A stretch of 41,644 nucleotides of DNA from Desulfobacteraceae bacterium (GCA_024225635.1 JAAEMK010000303.1:1-41644), one strand, 5' to 3'; positions 10,173 to 20,538 are shown, counted from the stretch's first letter. The notes: generated by a model from the sequence alone, not told the origin. Program-made: numbers and translations.

Positions 10173-11372
10173 CTATTTTGATTGTGAAAGGGCTTCAATG
10201 CCGGGAAGGGGTTTTCCTTCGAGGAACTGGAGGGAGGCGCCGCCTCCTGTGGATACATGGGAAACCTGGTCCGCAAGGCCTGTTTTTTCAATGGCCGCGG
10301 CGGAATCCCCGCCGCCGATGATGGAGATGGCGCCCTTCCGGGTCGCTTCCGCCAGGGCCTGGGCAATGCCGATGGTTCCCTGTGCCGACGCGTCTATTTC
10401 GGCCACACCCATGGGGCCGTTCCAGACAACGGTTTTCGACTCAAGGATGATTTCCGAGAAGAGCTTTATGGAAGCAGGGCCAATGTCCACGGCCATCATC
10501 TTCTTGGGGATTTCGTCCGCTTTGACCTGCCGGGTCGGGTTCATGGTGCGGGCATTGAAATCAAAGTGATCGGTGATGGTGTAGTCCGTGGGCAGGACGA
10601 GCTTGTCGCCGCCTTGGGCCATCAGCTCTTTCGCGAGGGGGATTTTATCGTCCTCGCAAAGGGAGGCGCCGATTTCGGCTCCCTGGGCCTTTAAAAAGGT
10701 GCAGGCCATGCCGCCGCCGATGATGAGGCGGTCGACCTTGGGAAGAAGGTGTTTTATGACATCTATTTTTCCGGCAATCTTGGCTCCGCCGATGATGGCG
10801 ACAAAGGGTGGCTTGGGAATGTGAAGGGCGTTGCCTAGGAAATCGATCTCTTTTTTGACGAGATAGCCGCAGGCCGCCTGTTTTACATGGCGGGTGATGG
10901 CATGGGTGGACGCATGGGCCCTGTGGGCCGTTCCAAAAGCGTCGTTGACATAGATGTCCGCCCCCTGGGCAAGGCGAGCTGCAAAGGCCGGGTCATTGTC
11001 GGTCTCCTCGCCATGGAACCGCAGATTCTCCAGGAGAAGAACCTGGCCGTCATCAAGGTTGGCCACAGCGGTTTCGACCGCTTTCCCCTGGCAGTCCCTG
11101 ACGAATTTCACCCGGGAATTCAGCAGCTTTCCAAGATGCTCGGCCACCGGGCAGAGGCTGAGGGACTCAACCACTTCACTGCCCGGCCGGCCAAGATGGG
11201 AGATGAGCACGACCCGTGCTCCGTGTGATTTTAAATACTCGATGGTGGGCAGGGCCGCCCTGATTCGTTTGTCGTTCTCAACCCTGCCGTCTTTCAGGGG
11301 CACATTGAAATCGACCCGTGTGATCACGGTCTTGCCCCGAACTTCCAGATCCTCTACAAAAAGCGTTTCCAT
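10173..11372 (-). CDS. pgk: Phosphoglycerate kinase
   Basis: Pgk makes ATP and 3-phosphoglycerate from 1,3-bisphosphoglycerate. The 399-residue protein shows RVDFNVPLKDG, LISHLGRPGSEV, LLLENLRFHGEE and the C-terminal GGGDSAAAIEKTG nucleotide loop, in order and at family length. AAGGGA precedes the ATG. It follows gap by 54 bases containing a strong hairpin and is followed closely by pyk. The gene order places the two ATP-forming enzymes of lower glycolysis side by side. Confidence 0.97.
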   Translation of the reverse strand: METLFVEDLEVRGKTVITRVDFNVPLKDGRVENDKRIRAALPTIEYLKSHGARVVLISHLGRPGSEVVESLSLCPVAEHLGKLLNSRVKFVRDCQGKAVETAVANLDDGQVLLLENLRFHGEETDNDPAFAARLAQGADIYVNDAFGTAHRAHASTHAITRHVKQAACGYLVKKEIDFLGNALHIPKPPFVAIIGGAKIAGKIDVIKHLLPKVDRLIIGGGMACTFLKAQGAEIGASLCEDDKIPLAKELMAQGGDKLVLPTDYTITDHFDFNARTMNPTRQVKADEIPKKMMAVDIGPASIKLFSEIILESKTVVWNGPMGVAEIDASAQGTIGIAQALAEATRKGAISIIGGGDSAAAIEKTGLADQVSHVSTGGGASLQFLEGKPLPGIEALSQSK

Positions 11373-11390
11373 GGTTCAAGATCCCTTAAA

Positions 11391-11413
11391 GCCCGGTCCA
11401 TACCGGACCGGGC
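11391..11413 (-). other. Intercistronic hairpin between gap and pgk
   Basis: A perfect 9-base stem GCCCGGTCC/GGACCGGGC closes a 5-base loop in the gap-pgk spacer. On the minus strand it is followed by TTTAAGGGATC, not by a T-run, and overlaps the approach to the pgk ribosome site. It probably stabilises or processes the gap mRNA or lowers read-through rather than ending transcription. Confidence 0.5.
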
Positions 11414-11426
11414 CCTGTGGTTGTGC

Positions 11427-12440
<1,014 letters not shown>

Positions 12441-12536
12441 TTAATATTTCCGTTGGGCTGTCAGGCCCAGGATTAGTAAAAATTCAGATTTCAGAGTGTA
12501 ATAGTATACGGTTTCGTTAAAATCAAGAGAAAAATA

Positions 12537-12571
12537 TTCAAAACCGAACATTTCGCTTTCGAAAACGAAAA
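12537..12571 (-). promoter_or_regulatory. Tandem candidate GlpR operators at gap
   Basis: Two boxes start exactly 21 bases apart: TTCAAAACCGAACA (12537-12550) and TTCGAAAACGAAAA (12558-12571, identical to the glpF box). They lie just upstream of the TTGATT -35. A 21-base offset is two helical turns, putting both on one DNA face, as expected for a cooperatively binding DeoR-family repressor. The assignment to GlpR is inference. Confidence 0.55.
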
Positions 12572-12750
12572 GCTATGCTCAGGTGAAAATCAGGGGGTGC
12601 GCTTTGTTTTGTGGTGAAGGTTCCCTTGTGCCCTGTGTTACGGCAATTGTTGCAGGGGGTGGCGGACTGGTTGAACCATGTTTAGAAAAAGAACATTGGC
12701 CGGAAAATGAATCTGTGTTTTCGAAATAGAGCATAACCGAAAGTCCCCAT

Positions 12751-12815
12751 GGGCGTGAAACCGGCGCGGGGCGCCTTCAGGGACCCAACCCGGCAGGCGT
12801 TGAAACCTTGCCCGG
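12751..12815 (+). ncRNA. Candidate structured leader of yhdT-panF
   Basis: A GC-rich segment about 100 bases before yhdT carries two near-copies of GGCGTGAAACC (12752-12762 and, with one extra T, 12796-12807). It also has a GGCGC-GGG-GCGCC hairpin and a CCGGCAGG/CCTTGCCCGG stem with a bulge around the second repeat. It does not match any riboswitch class I can recall. It could be a leader RNA controlling the symporter pair or protein-binding DNA; the sequence alone does not decide. Confidence 0.3.
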
Positions 12816-12916
12816 CCATAATAGTGTTTCCATATCCCCGGTTTTCCGCTTATAATCAGCGCCCGGTTTATGAATGGCTGCCTGCAAAGGTATAACGGAC
12901 AACAGAGGGGTTTTAT

Positions 12917-13204
12917 ATGGAAAAAACTGAAACAATAGTAACGGACAAACGGTTCATCCAGGCCAACAGGGAGGCGTTATGGGCCGCCGGTCTTGCCCTG
13001 TGCTATTTTGGCTGGTGGTATCTTTCCGCCTACATTCCGGGGGAAGTGCCGGTGGAGGAGTATACATACATCTTCGGTTTTCCCGCCTGGTTCTTTCTGA
13101 GCTGCATCCTGGGATTCGTTCTGTTTGCCATCCTGGCATCCTTCATGGTCGCCACGGTTTTCAAGGATATTTCCCTTGAGGGTTCAGATAAAGGAGATAA
13201 ATGA
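12917..13204 (+). CDS. yhdT: YhdT/DUF997 small membrane subunit
   Basis: This 95-residue protein has two hydrophobic segments (about residues 21-40 and 53-80) and the DUF997/YhdT pattern: an acidic N-terminus, WWYLSAY, FGFPAWFFLSCI and FKDISLE near the end. The family is regularly encoded immediately before PanF-type sodium symporters and is thought to be a small partner of them. That holds here: its TGA overlaps the panF ATG by four bases. AGAGGGG precedes the start. Its biochemical role is not established. Confidence 0.85.
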   Translation: MEKTETIVTDKRFIQANREALWAAGLALCYFGWWYLSAYIPGEVPVEEYTYIFGFPAWFFLSCILGFVLFAILASFMVATVFKDISLEGSDKGDK

Positions 13205-14712
13205 TCATGATCAATTTCGAAATTGTGATTCCCCTTTTCTTTTATCTGATGCTGGTCTATCTCATGGCCATCTATTCAAACAAAGTCCTTTCAAAGTCGG
13301 GTAATTTCCTTGAGGAGTATTTCATCGGAAGCCGGGATATGGGGGGATTCCTCCTTGCCATGACCCTTGTCGCCACCTACACCAGCGCCAGCAGCTTTGT
13401 GGGCGGACCCGGTGTGGCCTACAAGATGGGGCTTGGCTGGGTTCTTCTGGCCATGATCCAGGTGCCCGCCGCCTGGCTCTCCCTCGGGATACTCGGGAAA
13501 AAATACGCCATCATCGCCCGGCGGGTCCAGGCGGTCACCATCAATGATATTCTCCTTGCCCGCTACCAAAACAAGTGGGTGGTGATCCTGGGCTCCCTGA
13601 GCCTGGTGCTCTTTTTCATTGCCGCCATGGTGGCCCAGTTTGTCGGCGGCGCCCGGCTGTTCGAAGGGATCACGGGCCTGTCTTACAACACCGGCCTGAT
13701 CATCTTTGCGGCCACGGTGATCCTTTACACCACCATCGGGGGATTCCGGGCCGTGGCCCTGACCGATGCGGTCCAGGGGGTGGTGATGATGATCGGCACC
13801 ACGGCCCTGCTGGCAGGGGTCGTTGCGGCGGGCGGGGGGATTCCCGCCATCATGGCCAAGCTCACCGCCATCGATCCGGCCTTGATCACTCCGGCCGGGC
13901 CCGGCCAGTTCCTCAATAAACCTTTTATACTTTCGTTCTGGGTCCTGGTCTGCTTCGGCGTCATCGGCATTCCCCACACCGCGGTCCGCTGTTTCGGATA
14001 CAAAGACAGCCGCGCCATGCACCGGGCCATTGTCATGGGCACCTTTATCCTGGGGTTCCTCATGCTCGGGATGCACCTTTGCGGAGCCCTTGGCCGCGCC
14101 GTCATTCCGGAACTTGCCGTGGGCGACAAGATCATGCCGGCCCTGACCCTCAAGGTGCTGCCTCCGTTTTTTGCGGGCATCTTCCTGGCCGGGCCACTTG
14201 CCGCCATCATGTCCACCATCGATTCCCAGCTGATCCTGGCTTCGGCAACCATTGTAAAGGATATTTACATCAATTATATACGGCCCGGAACCGAAAACCA
14301 GCGCCCTGCCGAAGGTGGGGACACTATCCTCCATCGCTTGAGTTTCTACACCACCATCCTGATCGGCCTCATCGTTTTTGCCGCCGCCTTTAATCCGCCG
14401 GATCTCATTGTCTGGCTTAACCTTTTTGCCTTTGGCGGGCTCCAGGCCGCTTTTTTATGGCCCCTTGTCCTGGGGCTATACTGGAAGCGGGCCAATGCCG
14501 CCGGAGCCATGGCCGCCATGGCGACGGGGGTGGCTTCCTACATGATCCTGGCGGTATTCTTCAAGCGGGTGGCAGGCATGCACGTGATCGTGCCGACCCT
14601 GGCAATCACCCTTGGGGTTTTTATTCTGGTAAGTATTCTGACCCCGAAGCCTGCGTCAAGTGTGATCCGCCTTTTCTGGGGGGACGGACAGGGGCGGGAG
14701 CATGGTAACTAG
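13201..14712 (+). CDS. panF: Sodium/pantothenate-type symporter (SSS family)
   Basis: The 503-residue protein is a multi-helix sodium:solute symporter of the PanF branch. Visible family features are EEYFIGSRDMGGFLLAMTL with TYTSASSFVGGPG in the first helices and AGIFLAGPLAAIMSTIDSQL in the core. PanF proteins take up pantothenate with sodium. The substrate here is inferred from family and the YhdT partner, and a different small carboxylate is possible given the glycerol setting. The start at 13201 was preferred over an ATG six bases on because AAGGAG lies five bases upstream. A hairpin at 14907-14947 is the likely end. Confidence 0.85.
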   Translation: MIMINFEIVIPLFFYLMLVYLMAIYSNKVLSKSGNFLEEYFIGSRDMGGFLLAMTLVATYTSASSFVGGPGVAYKMGLGWVLLAMIQVPAAWLSLGILGKKYAIIARRVQAVTINDILLARYQNKWVVILGSLSLVLFFIAAMVAQFVGGARLFEGITGLSYNTGLIIFAATVILYTTIGGFRAVALTDAVQGVVMMIGTTALLAGVVAAGGGIPAIMAKLTAIDPALITPAGPGQFLNKPFILSFWVLVCFGVIGIPHTAVRCFGYKDSRAMHRAIVMGTFILGFLMLGMHLCGALGRAVIPELAVGDKIMPALTLKVLPPFFAGIFLAGPLAAIMSTIDSQLILASATIVKDIYINYIRPGTENQRPAEGGDTILHRLSFYTTILIGLIVFAAAFNPPDLIVWLNLFAFGGLQAAFLWPLVLGLYWKRANAAGAMAAMATGVASYMILAVFFKRVAGMHVIVPTLAITLGVFILVSILTPKPASSVIRLFWGDGQGREHGN

Positions 14713-14906
14713 CAAAGAAAGACATTTTTCAAATCAAAGTTTTTTTAGCAAACCATCGTTTTTGTCTCAAATGTTCTTCTCCGTGGGAATGACTAACTCT
14801 GCTCCCTTAGTATTTTTTTGGGCGGATTTATAATATTCCTAATATGTTTGCTTTTTGGAAGAAGTGTTCCTCGTCGAGAGCGGGATTATATTGCTTGCAT
14901 TCGGTA
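14713..14906. other. Spacer between panF and the glycerol-binding protein gene
   Basis: This AT-leaning stretch holds no gene that I can support. It contains short T- and A-rich runs that could be promoter material for the binding-protein/chemoreceptor pair, but no clear -35/-10 pair. It ends at the hairpin at 14907-14947. Confidence 0.4.
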
Positions 14907-14947
14907 AAAATCGGGTGGTATAGATGTTTTCGTATCTACCCGATTTT
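14907..14947 (+). terminator. Hairpin between panF and the binding-protein gene
   Basis: A 10-base stem AAAATCGGGT/ACCCGATTTT encloses an inner AGAT/ATCT pair. The 3' arm ends in TTTT, as in a factor-independent terminator. It lies about 195 bases past panF and 25 before the next ATG. It may end panF transcription or act as a leader structure for the downstream gene. Confidence 0.5.
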
Positions 14948-14971
14948 GCCTTATAGAATGAGGAGAAGTGT

Positions 14972-16675
14972 ATGTTCATTAAGAAAAGTGCAAGTCTTAT
15001 TATATTCGCATTTATCATGATCGGAGCAGGGCCGTCCCCTGTGCCGGCGAAGAATATGGAGCGATGGATCGAAACGTTTCAGCCGTCGGTTCTGTCCAAA
15101 AGTGAACAGCGGGCGGAATTCGAATGGTTCGCCAAGGCGGCAAAGCCCTACAAGGGACTTGAAATCAAGTCCTGCTCGGAAGGAATCCCCACCCACAAAT
15201 GGGAAGCCGCAGTTCTTGCGAAAGCATTCACCGACATCACCGGCATCAGGGTCAAGGTTGACATCATCGGCGAAGGCGAAGTGGTGAACCGGATGACCCG
15301 CCAGATGGAGACCGGCGAAAAAGCATACGACATCTATGTGAACGACGCCGACCTGATCGGCACCCATCTCCGGGCGGACAGCGCTCTCAATTTTAATGAA
15401 TTTATCCGGGGGGAGGGAAGCAATGTCACCAATCCCCGCCTGGACCTGGATGATTTCCTCAATCCGGAGTTCGGCCAGGATTATGAAGGCAACCAGCTCC
15501 AGATACCGGATCAGCAGTTTGCCAACCTTTACTGGTTCCGGTATGACTGGTTCACCAACCCGAAATATATGAAGGCGTTCCGGAAAAAATACGGTTACGA
15601 GCTGGGTGTTCCCCTGAACTGGCAGGCCTATGAAGATATTGCCGAATTCTTTACCGGCAAGGTGATCGACGGCCGGAAAGTATACGGACACATGGACTAC
15701 GGCAAAAAATCCGCTGGCCTTGGGTGGCGGTTCACCGATGCATGGCTTTCCATGGCCGGCGCCGGCGACAAGGGCCTGCCCAACGGCCTGCCCGTGGATG
15801 AGTGGGGCATCCGGGTTGAGAACAAAATACCCGTGGGCGCCTCCGTGGAGCGGGGCGGAGCCACCAACGGTCCGGCCGCGGTTTACGCCATGGAAAAATA
15901 TATCGAATGGATGGAGAAATTCGCCCCGCCCTACGGAAAGTACATGGATTTCTTTATTGCAGGCATCGTTCCCTCCAAGGGAAGAATCGCCCAGAGTATC
16001 TTCCAGTACACCACATGGCTTTCCGAAGATGAATACACCAGCCCCGAAAGTCTGGTTACCGACGATAAAGGACGGCCTCTCTGGCGGGTCGCCCCCTCCC
16101 CCCACGGCAAGTACTGGGAAGAGGGAATGAAGGTGGGGTACCAGGACACAGGAAGCTGGACCATTCTTAAAAACTCCGTTAAAGGCGATGAAAGAAAGGC
16201 CGCCTGGCTGTGGGCCCAGTTCTGCATCTCCAAATCGGTCTGTCTCAAGAAATTCCTTGTGGGCAAAACCCCCATCCGGAAAAGTACCATCCACTCAAGC
16301 CACCTGGACAAGCTGGAAGGAAAGTTCGGCGGCCTGATCACCTTTTACCGGTCGCCGGTGGAAAAACGGTGGACCGATACCGGCCCCAACGTTCCCTACT
16401 ATCCCACCATGTCCGCCCAGTGGGCCAAAAACGTCGGCATGGCCGTGGCCGGAGAGATCACCTCCCAGCAGGCCATGGACAACATCGCCTACGCAATGGA
16501 TGACCTCATGGAAAAGATGGACCTGAAACAATATTCTCCCAGGCTTAATCCGAAGCAGTCCAGGGAATACTGGCTGTCCCGGCCCGGCGCGCCAAAACCG
16601 GAAAAACCGGAAAAACCGGATCAGAAGGGAAAAACAATGCCCTATGACGAACTGATCAAAAAATGGAAGGAGTAG
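14972..16675 (+). CDS. GlpV-like glycerol-binding periplasmic protein
   Basis: The 567-residue protein has an N-terminal signal peptide (KKSASLIIFAFIMIG, likely cut near PVPAKN). The rest is a long class-I solute-binding protein. It closely resembles, from memory, rhizobial GlpV, the binding protein of the glycerol/glycerol-3-phosphate ABC importer: shared runs include DADLIGTHLR, LPDQQFANLYWFRYDWF-type residues, YGHMDYGKKS and GWRFTDAWLSMAG. GlpV normally sits with permease and ATPase genes, but none is present. Instead a chemoreceptor gene follows after nine bases. A role in glycerol sensing is inferred. GAGGAGAA precedes the start. The KPEKPEKPDQ run near the C-terminus is a small repeat-rich linker. 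Confidence 0.85.
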   Translation: MFIKKSASLIIFAFIMIGAGPSPVPAKNMERWIETFQPSVLSKSEQRAEFEWFAKAAKPYKGLEIKSCSEGIPTHKWEAAVLAKAFTDITGIRVKVDIIGEGEVVNRMTRQMETGEKAYDIYVNDADLIGTHLRADSALNFNEFIRGEGSNVTNPRLDLDDFLNPEFGQDYEGNQLQIPDQQFANLYWFRYDWFTNPKYMKAFRKKYGYELGVPLNWQAYEDIAEFFTGKVIDGRKVYGHMDYGKKSAGLGWRFTDAWLSMAGAGDKGLPNGLPVDEWGIRVENKIPVGASVERGGATNGPAAVYAMEKYIEWMEKFAPPYGKYMDFFIAGIVPSKGRIAQSIFQYTTWLSEDEYTSPESLVTDDKGRPLWRVAPSPHGKYWEEGMKVGYQDTGSWTILKNSVKGDERKAAWLWAQFCISKSVCLKKFLVGKTPIRKSTIHSSHLDKLEGKFGGLITFYRSPVEKRWTDTGPNVPYYPTMSAQWAKNVGMAVAGEITSQQAMDNIAYAMDDLMEKMDLKQYSPRLNPKQSREYWLSRPGAPKPEKPEKPDQKGKTMPYDELIKKWKE

Positions 16676-16684
16676 GAGACAGCC

Positions 16685-18907
16685 ATGAAAATACTATATA
16701 AACTAAGCGGCGGCTTCGGTATCGTTCTTGTCCTTTTGCTGGCTGTCGTGGGAACCTATCAGTACTGTGTTCGCTCCACCGTGTCCAACGTCAACGATCT
16801 CATGGAAGTGGAACTGAAGATCGCGGAAAATGCCGCCTTGGTGAAATCCGCCATGCTGAAAAGCAGGGAGAGTGAAAACGCCTTTCTCAACACCCTGGAG
16901 ATCTCCCATACCCGCAGTCTGGAACAGAGCATCCGTTCCCTCCAGGAAAAGGCAGGCACCATCCGGACCGTTGCCGCGGAAGCGGGCTATGACGAAAGTG
17001 CGGAAAAATCGGAGCAGATCATCGCCCTTTCGGAGAAATACCTCTCCTCCTTTACGGAACTTGTATCCGCATGGGAACGAAAGGGGCTGACCGCCGATTC
17101 CGGCCTGAAAGGGGAGTTCAACCGGGTGGCCGGAATCCTGGCTGAAAAGATGAAAGAACACCAGGTGGACGAGCTCTACCTGGCATTCCTCAGGCTCTGG
17201 ATCAACGAACGTGAGTTCAAGCAGACCACCTTTGCCGATGTCCGTGAAAATCTCATTGCCAGCATGGATAATTACCGGGACGCCCTTGAGAGATCCACCT
17301 GCAACCCCGGGAACAAAGCATACCAGGCAAAGGAGCTTGCCCTTTATAAGGAAGCGTTTGGCGAGCTTGACGATGACGAGTTCTTCTATGAGATCATGGT
17401 GACCACAAGGGAAAACATGGAGCGGGCCCTGAACGAGGTGTATGTGCCCATGGCCGGGGAACTGCTGCTCAACATCCGGCAGGAGGAGAAGCTGTTTCTG
17501 CTCCACGGTGATGCCAGGTATGCCGCCGCCACCCGGAATGCCATCAATACCTTGATGAACCAGCTGAAAACCGCCGGTGTGCGCGAAGAGTTCATTAACG
17601 CGTCCGAAACCCAGCTCAACGCTTATAAAACCGCTTTTGATTCCCTTGTTCACGAGGAGGGGCTCATCAGGGAGGCCGAGGAGAAGATGCATTCCGCTGC
17701 GGCGGAGATCAGCCGGGAGGTTGACCAGATCTATCAGGCCGCCATGGCCATCTGCGATTCACAGGCCGGAGAAATCTCAACGGCTGCCAACACCCTCTCG
17801 GGTGCGGCCATGTTCATGGGCGTCATTGCGGTTATCATCGGCATCGTGCTTGCCGTAATAATCACCCGGTCCATCACCGGGCCTGTAGACCAGGTGATCC
17901 TCATGGCCAGGGATATTGCCGAAGGCCAGGGGGACCTGACCCGGAGGCTCACCTACGATGCCAAGGATGAAATCGGCGAGCTTGCAAAGTGGTTCAATGC
18001 GTTCCTTGAAAAGCTCCAGGCCATGATCCTTGACATTGCGGACAACTCCGGCACCATTGACCGCTCGTCCGGACGGCTGCTGGAGATCTCCGGCACCATG
18101 AGCCATGGGGCGGAAAACATGGGTGCCAGGGTGGCGTCCGTGGCAGGGGCGGCATCGGACATGAGCGCCAGCATCGAGACCATCTCCGCCGCCATGAACG
18201 AGGCCTCTTCCACAGCCGGCCTTGTGGCGTCGGCCACCGAGGAGATGAACGCCTCCATCGGTGAAATTGCCAAAAGCGCTGAAACCGCCAACACCATTTC
18301 CGAAAATGCGGTAAAAGAGGCGGAAAAGGCCAGGGCACTGATGGACCGCTTGAAAACAGCGGCCATGGAGATCGGAAAAGTATCTGAAACCATCAACGAT
18401 ATTTCCAGCAAGACCAACCTGCTTGCCCTCAACGCCACCATCGAAGCCTCCCGGGCCGGGGAAGCCGGAAAGGGATTTGCCGTGGTGGCCAACGAAATCA
18501 AGCAGCTGGCGCGGCAGACCTTTGACGCCACCGCCCACATCAACCAGCAGATCACCGGCATCCAGGACTCCACAAACGATGCGACCGAAGGGATGACCGC
18601 CATCACGTGGATCATCAATGAGATCAACAGCGTGATCACCATGATCGCGTCCACCATTGAGGAGCAGTCCATCACCACCCGGGAGATCGCCGAGAACGTG
18701 GCCCACTCTTCCCGGGCCATCTCCCAGGTGAATACCCAGGTGGAAGAGGGCTCACGGTTTGCGGGCAAGATCGCCGCCGAGATCCATGAGGTGAACGGCG
18801 CCGCCGAGGAAATAACCGAAAGCAGCGCGGAAGTGAACCATAGTTCGGAACAATTTTCAGGGCTGGCGAAAGGGCTGAAGACTCTGGTGGGCCGGTTCAG
18901 GATTTAA
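16685..18907 (+). CDS. Methyl-accepting chemotaxis protein with large periplasmic sensor
   Basis: The 740-residue chemoreceptor has TM1 at about 8-28, a long helical periplasmic sensor (about 30-373), TM2 at about 375-396, a HAMP domain ([20 protein letters not shown]) and a cytoplasmic signalling coil. The CheA/CheW-binding hairpin tip [20 protein letters not shown] starts near residue 579. The sensor is mostly charged helix, like helical bimodular domains, and shows no Cache motif that I recognise. The gene begins nine bases after the GlpV-like gene, so the two are probably co-expressed, suggesting the receptor reads glycerol through the binding protein. No other che gene is in the window. 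Confidence 0.93.
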   Translation: MKILYKLSGGFGIVLVLLLAVVGTYQYCVRSTVSNVNDLMEVELKIAENAALVKSAMLKSRESENAFLNTLEISHTRSLEQSIRSLQEKAGTIRTVAAEAGYDESAEKSEQIIALSEKYLSSFTELVSAWERKGLTADSGLKGEFNRVAGILAEKMKEHQVDELYLAFLRLWINEREFKQTTFADVRENLIASMDNYRDALERSTCNPGNKAYQAKELALYKEAFGELDDDEFFYEIMVTTRENMERALNEVYVPMAGELLLNIRQEEKLFLLHGDARYAAATRNAINTLMNQLKTAGVREEFINASETQLNAYKTAFDSLVHEEGLIREAEEKMHSAAAEISREVDQIYQAAMAICDSQAGEISTAANTLSGAAMFMGVIAVIIGIVLAVIITRSITGPVDQVILMARDIAEGQGDLTRRLTYDAKDEIGELAKWFNAFLEKLQAMILDIADNSGTIDRSSGRLLEISGTMSHGAENMGARVASVAGAASDMSASIETISAAMNEASSTAGLVASATEEMNASIGEIAKSAETANTISENAVKEAEKARALMDRLKTAAMEIGKVSETINDISSKTNLLALNATIEASRAGEAGKGFAVVANEIKQLARQTFDATAHINQQITGIQDSTNDATEGMTAITWIINEINSVITMIASTIEEQSITTREIAENVAHSSRAISQVNTQVEEGSRFAGKIAAEIHEVNGAAEEITESSAEVNHSSEQFSGLAKGLKTLVGRFRI

Positions 18908-18924
18908 TCCGGGTAGTGAGTGGA

Positions 18925-19021
18925 GCGCCAGGTGTGATCTTTATATAAGGTGTAAGGGCTCTGGTCCTGGTGGTGACGAGAAGCGCCTGGCGTGACCTTT
19001 TTATAAGGTGTAAAGGCTCTG
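18925..19021 (+). repeat. Two 39-bp direct repeats upstream of glpR
   Basis: Copies at 18925-18963 and 18983-19021 begin 58 bases apart and differ at five of 39 positions. Both contain TATAAGGTGTAA and end GGCTCTG. They occupy the gap between the chemoreceptor and glpR. They may be operators or duplicated promoter elements for glpR; the TATAAG in each could serve as a -10. Confidence 0.7.
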
Positions 19022-19108
19022 AGCCGGGAGCATCTTTACAAATCCTTTCGATATTGGTACACAAGCATGGGATTGATAATTGATTACGGATATCAGAACG
19101 GAGAACAG

Positions 19109-19858
19109 ATGCAGAAACGACAGATAAAAATTGTTGAACGGGTTCAGGCCCTTGGGTATGTTTCCATCGAGGATCTTGCCCGGAATTTCAAGGTCACCCC
19201 CCAGACCATACGGAGGGATATCAACCTGTTGAGCAAGGAGGGAGTGCTCCGGCGTTACCATGGCGGAGCAGGCCTTGCATCCAGCTCGGAAAATATCCGG
19301 TATTCGGCCCGGCAGGTCCTCTGCCAGGATGAGAAGCGCGCCATCGCGGTAAAGGTTGCCGAGCGGATTCCACCCATGGCCTCGGTTTTCATCAACATCG
19401 GCACCACCACCGAGGAGGTGGCAAGGGAGTTGGTGAAAAAAGACGGCCTGCGGGTCATTACAAACAACCTGAACGTGGCCGGCATCCTGAGCCGGAATCC
19501 CAAAATCGAGGTCTACATGGCCGGCGGGATAGTGAGGCACCGGGACTGCGGCATCACGGGCCATGCCACCCTTGAGTTTATCCGCCAGTTCCGGACCGAC
19601 TTTTGCGTCATCGGCATCAGCGGCATCGGCCAGAACGGGGACCTCCTCGACTTTGACTACCGGGAGGTCCAGGTGGCCAAGGCGATCATCGCCAACTCGT
19701 CAACGGTGCTGCTTGCGGCCGATCACTCCAAATTCGGCAGGGAGGCCATGGTTCGCCTGGGCCATGTCTCGGATCTTGACGAACTTTTCACCGACACCAT
19801 GCCTTCGGAGTCCATGGTGGAGATCCTGACGGAGAACGGCGTAACGCTCCATGTGTAG
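19109..19858 (+). CDS. glpR: Glycerol-3-phosphate regulon repressor (DeoR family)
   Basis: The 249-residue protein has the DeoR N-terminal helix-turn-helix (LGYVSIEDLARNF then TPQTIRRDINLL) and hinge RRYHGGA. Its sugar-phosphate sensor domain carries NIGTTTEEVA, ITNNLNVA and VLLAADHSKFGR, matching E. coli GlpR through the whole length. GlpR represses glycerol genes until glycerol 3-phosphate binds. The start at 19109 is preferred because CGGAG precedes it and residues match the family; an ATG 14 codons earlier lacks a ribosome site. Candidate targets in the window are the boxes before glpF and gap. It ends 26 bases from the convergent gene. Confidence 0.93.
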   Translation: MQKRQIKIVERVQALGYVSIEDLARNFKVTPQTIRRDINLLSKEGVLRRYHGGAGLASSSENIRYSARQVLCQDEKRAIAVKVAERIPPMASVFINIGTTTEEVARELVKKDGLRVITNNLNVAGILSRNPKIEVYMAGGIVRHRDCGITGHATLEFIRQFRTDFCVIGISGIGQNGDLLDFDYREVQVAKAIIANSSTVLLAADHSKFGREAMVRLGHVSDLDELFTDTMPSESMVEILTENGVTLHV

Positions 19859-19884
19859 CGCCCGTCCTTCAGCACCGGTTATTG

Positions 19885-20538
19885 TTATTTAAATTGCAGT
19901 TTGATGCCTGTGGCCGTTTCCCTTACGGTGAACCCCAGGGGGGTAAGCAGCTGGTAAAGCGGGCGGCCGAAATAGAACAGCTCTTCCGCCACGGAGAGAT
20001 GAAAATCATGGACTGCCCGGCTGCGATAGGTAAGATCCTTATTGCTGATCCGTTCAAGCTTTTTGATCGTTTTTTTGGATGACCGGGAAACGGTCCGGGA
20101 GATGGTTTTCATATCCGGTACGGCAAAGAGCTGTTCATGCTCGATCATCCGTTTTTTCAGGGGATTGTCCTCCTTCACAAGATCCAGCCGTGAAAGTAGA
20201 TCCTTGCCGGCAAGGGCGAGAATCTCATCCGTGTCCCAGCACTTGAGAACCCCGCAGGCCAGGGGGCGATGACCGTATATGCTGCATCCCTTCCCGTTCT
20301 TGTCATAAAAGATACAGGCCCATGACCCCTTTTTTCCGCGGATTTTCAACAGCTCGGTCTTTACCGGCTCGATGGCGTTTGTGACCGGATCATGGGCAAG
20401 CTCACCCTTTCTGATGGTGATGAGGTCATCAAAGGATAAAGACCTGTTTTCAATTAAAGGCAGGTCCTGGGTGTGCAGGGCAGGGCCGCCGTTTTCGCAG
20501 CAGGTGCCGCACCGCTTACATTCTTTCTGATCTGTCAT
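19885..20538 (-). CDS. YkgJ-type CxxCxxxCC cysteine-cluster protein
   Basis: The 217-residue protein begins with a cysteine cluster CKRCGTCC (residues 7-14) and has more cysteines at WACIFYD, GKGCSIYGHRPLACGVLKCW. This is the arrangement of the YkgJ/UPF0153 family, predicted to bind zinc or an iron-sulfur cluster; its function is unknown. The C-terminal half is helical, basic and has no motif I recognise. The start was set at 20538, after GGAAC; an ATG three codons earlier is equally possible, and the frame is open much further but overlaps the divergent gene. It is convergent with glpR. Confidence 0.8.
   Translation of the reverse strand: MTDQKECKRCGTCCENGGPALHTQDLPLIENRSLSFDDLITIRKGELAHDPVTNAIEPVKTELLKIRGKKGSWACIFYDKNGKGCSIYGHRPLACGVLKCWDTDEILALAGKDLLSRLDLVKEDNPLKKRMIEHEQLFAVPDMKTISRTVSRSSKKTIKKLERISNKDLTYRSRAVHDFHLSVAEELFYFGRPLYQLLTPLGFTVRETATGIKLQFK

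Noticed and set aside
13291-14334. A 347-codon open frame on the minus strand
   Set aside because: Antisense to panF; highly charged, His/Gly-rich, no motif.
14951-16294. A 447-codon open frame on the minus strand
   Set aside because: Antisense to the GlpV-like gene, which has a signal peptide, ribosome site and family matches.
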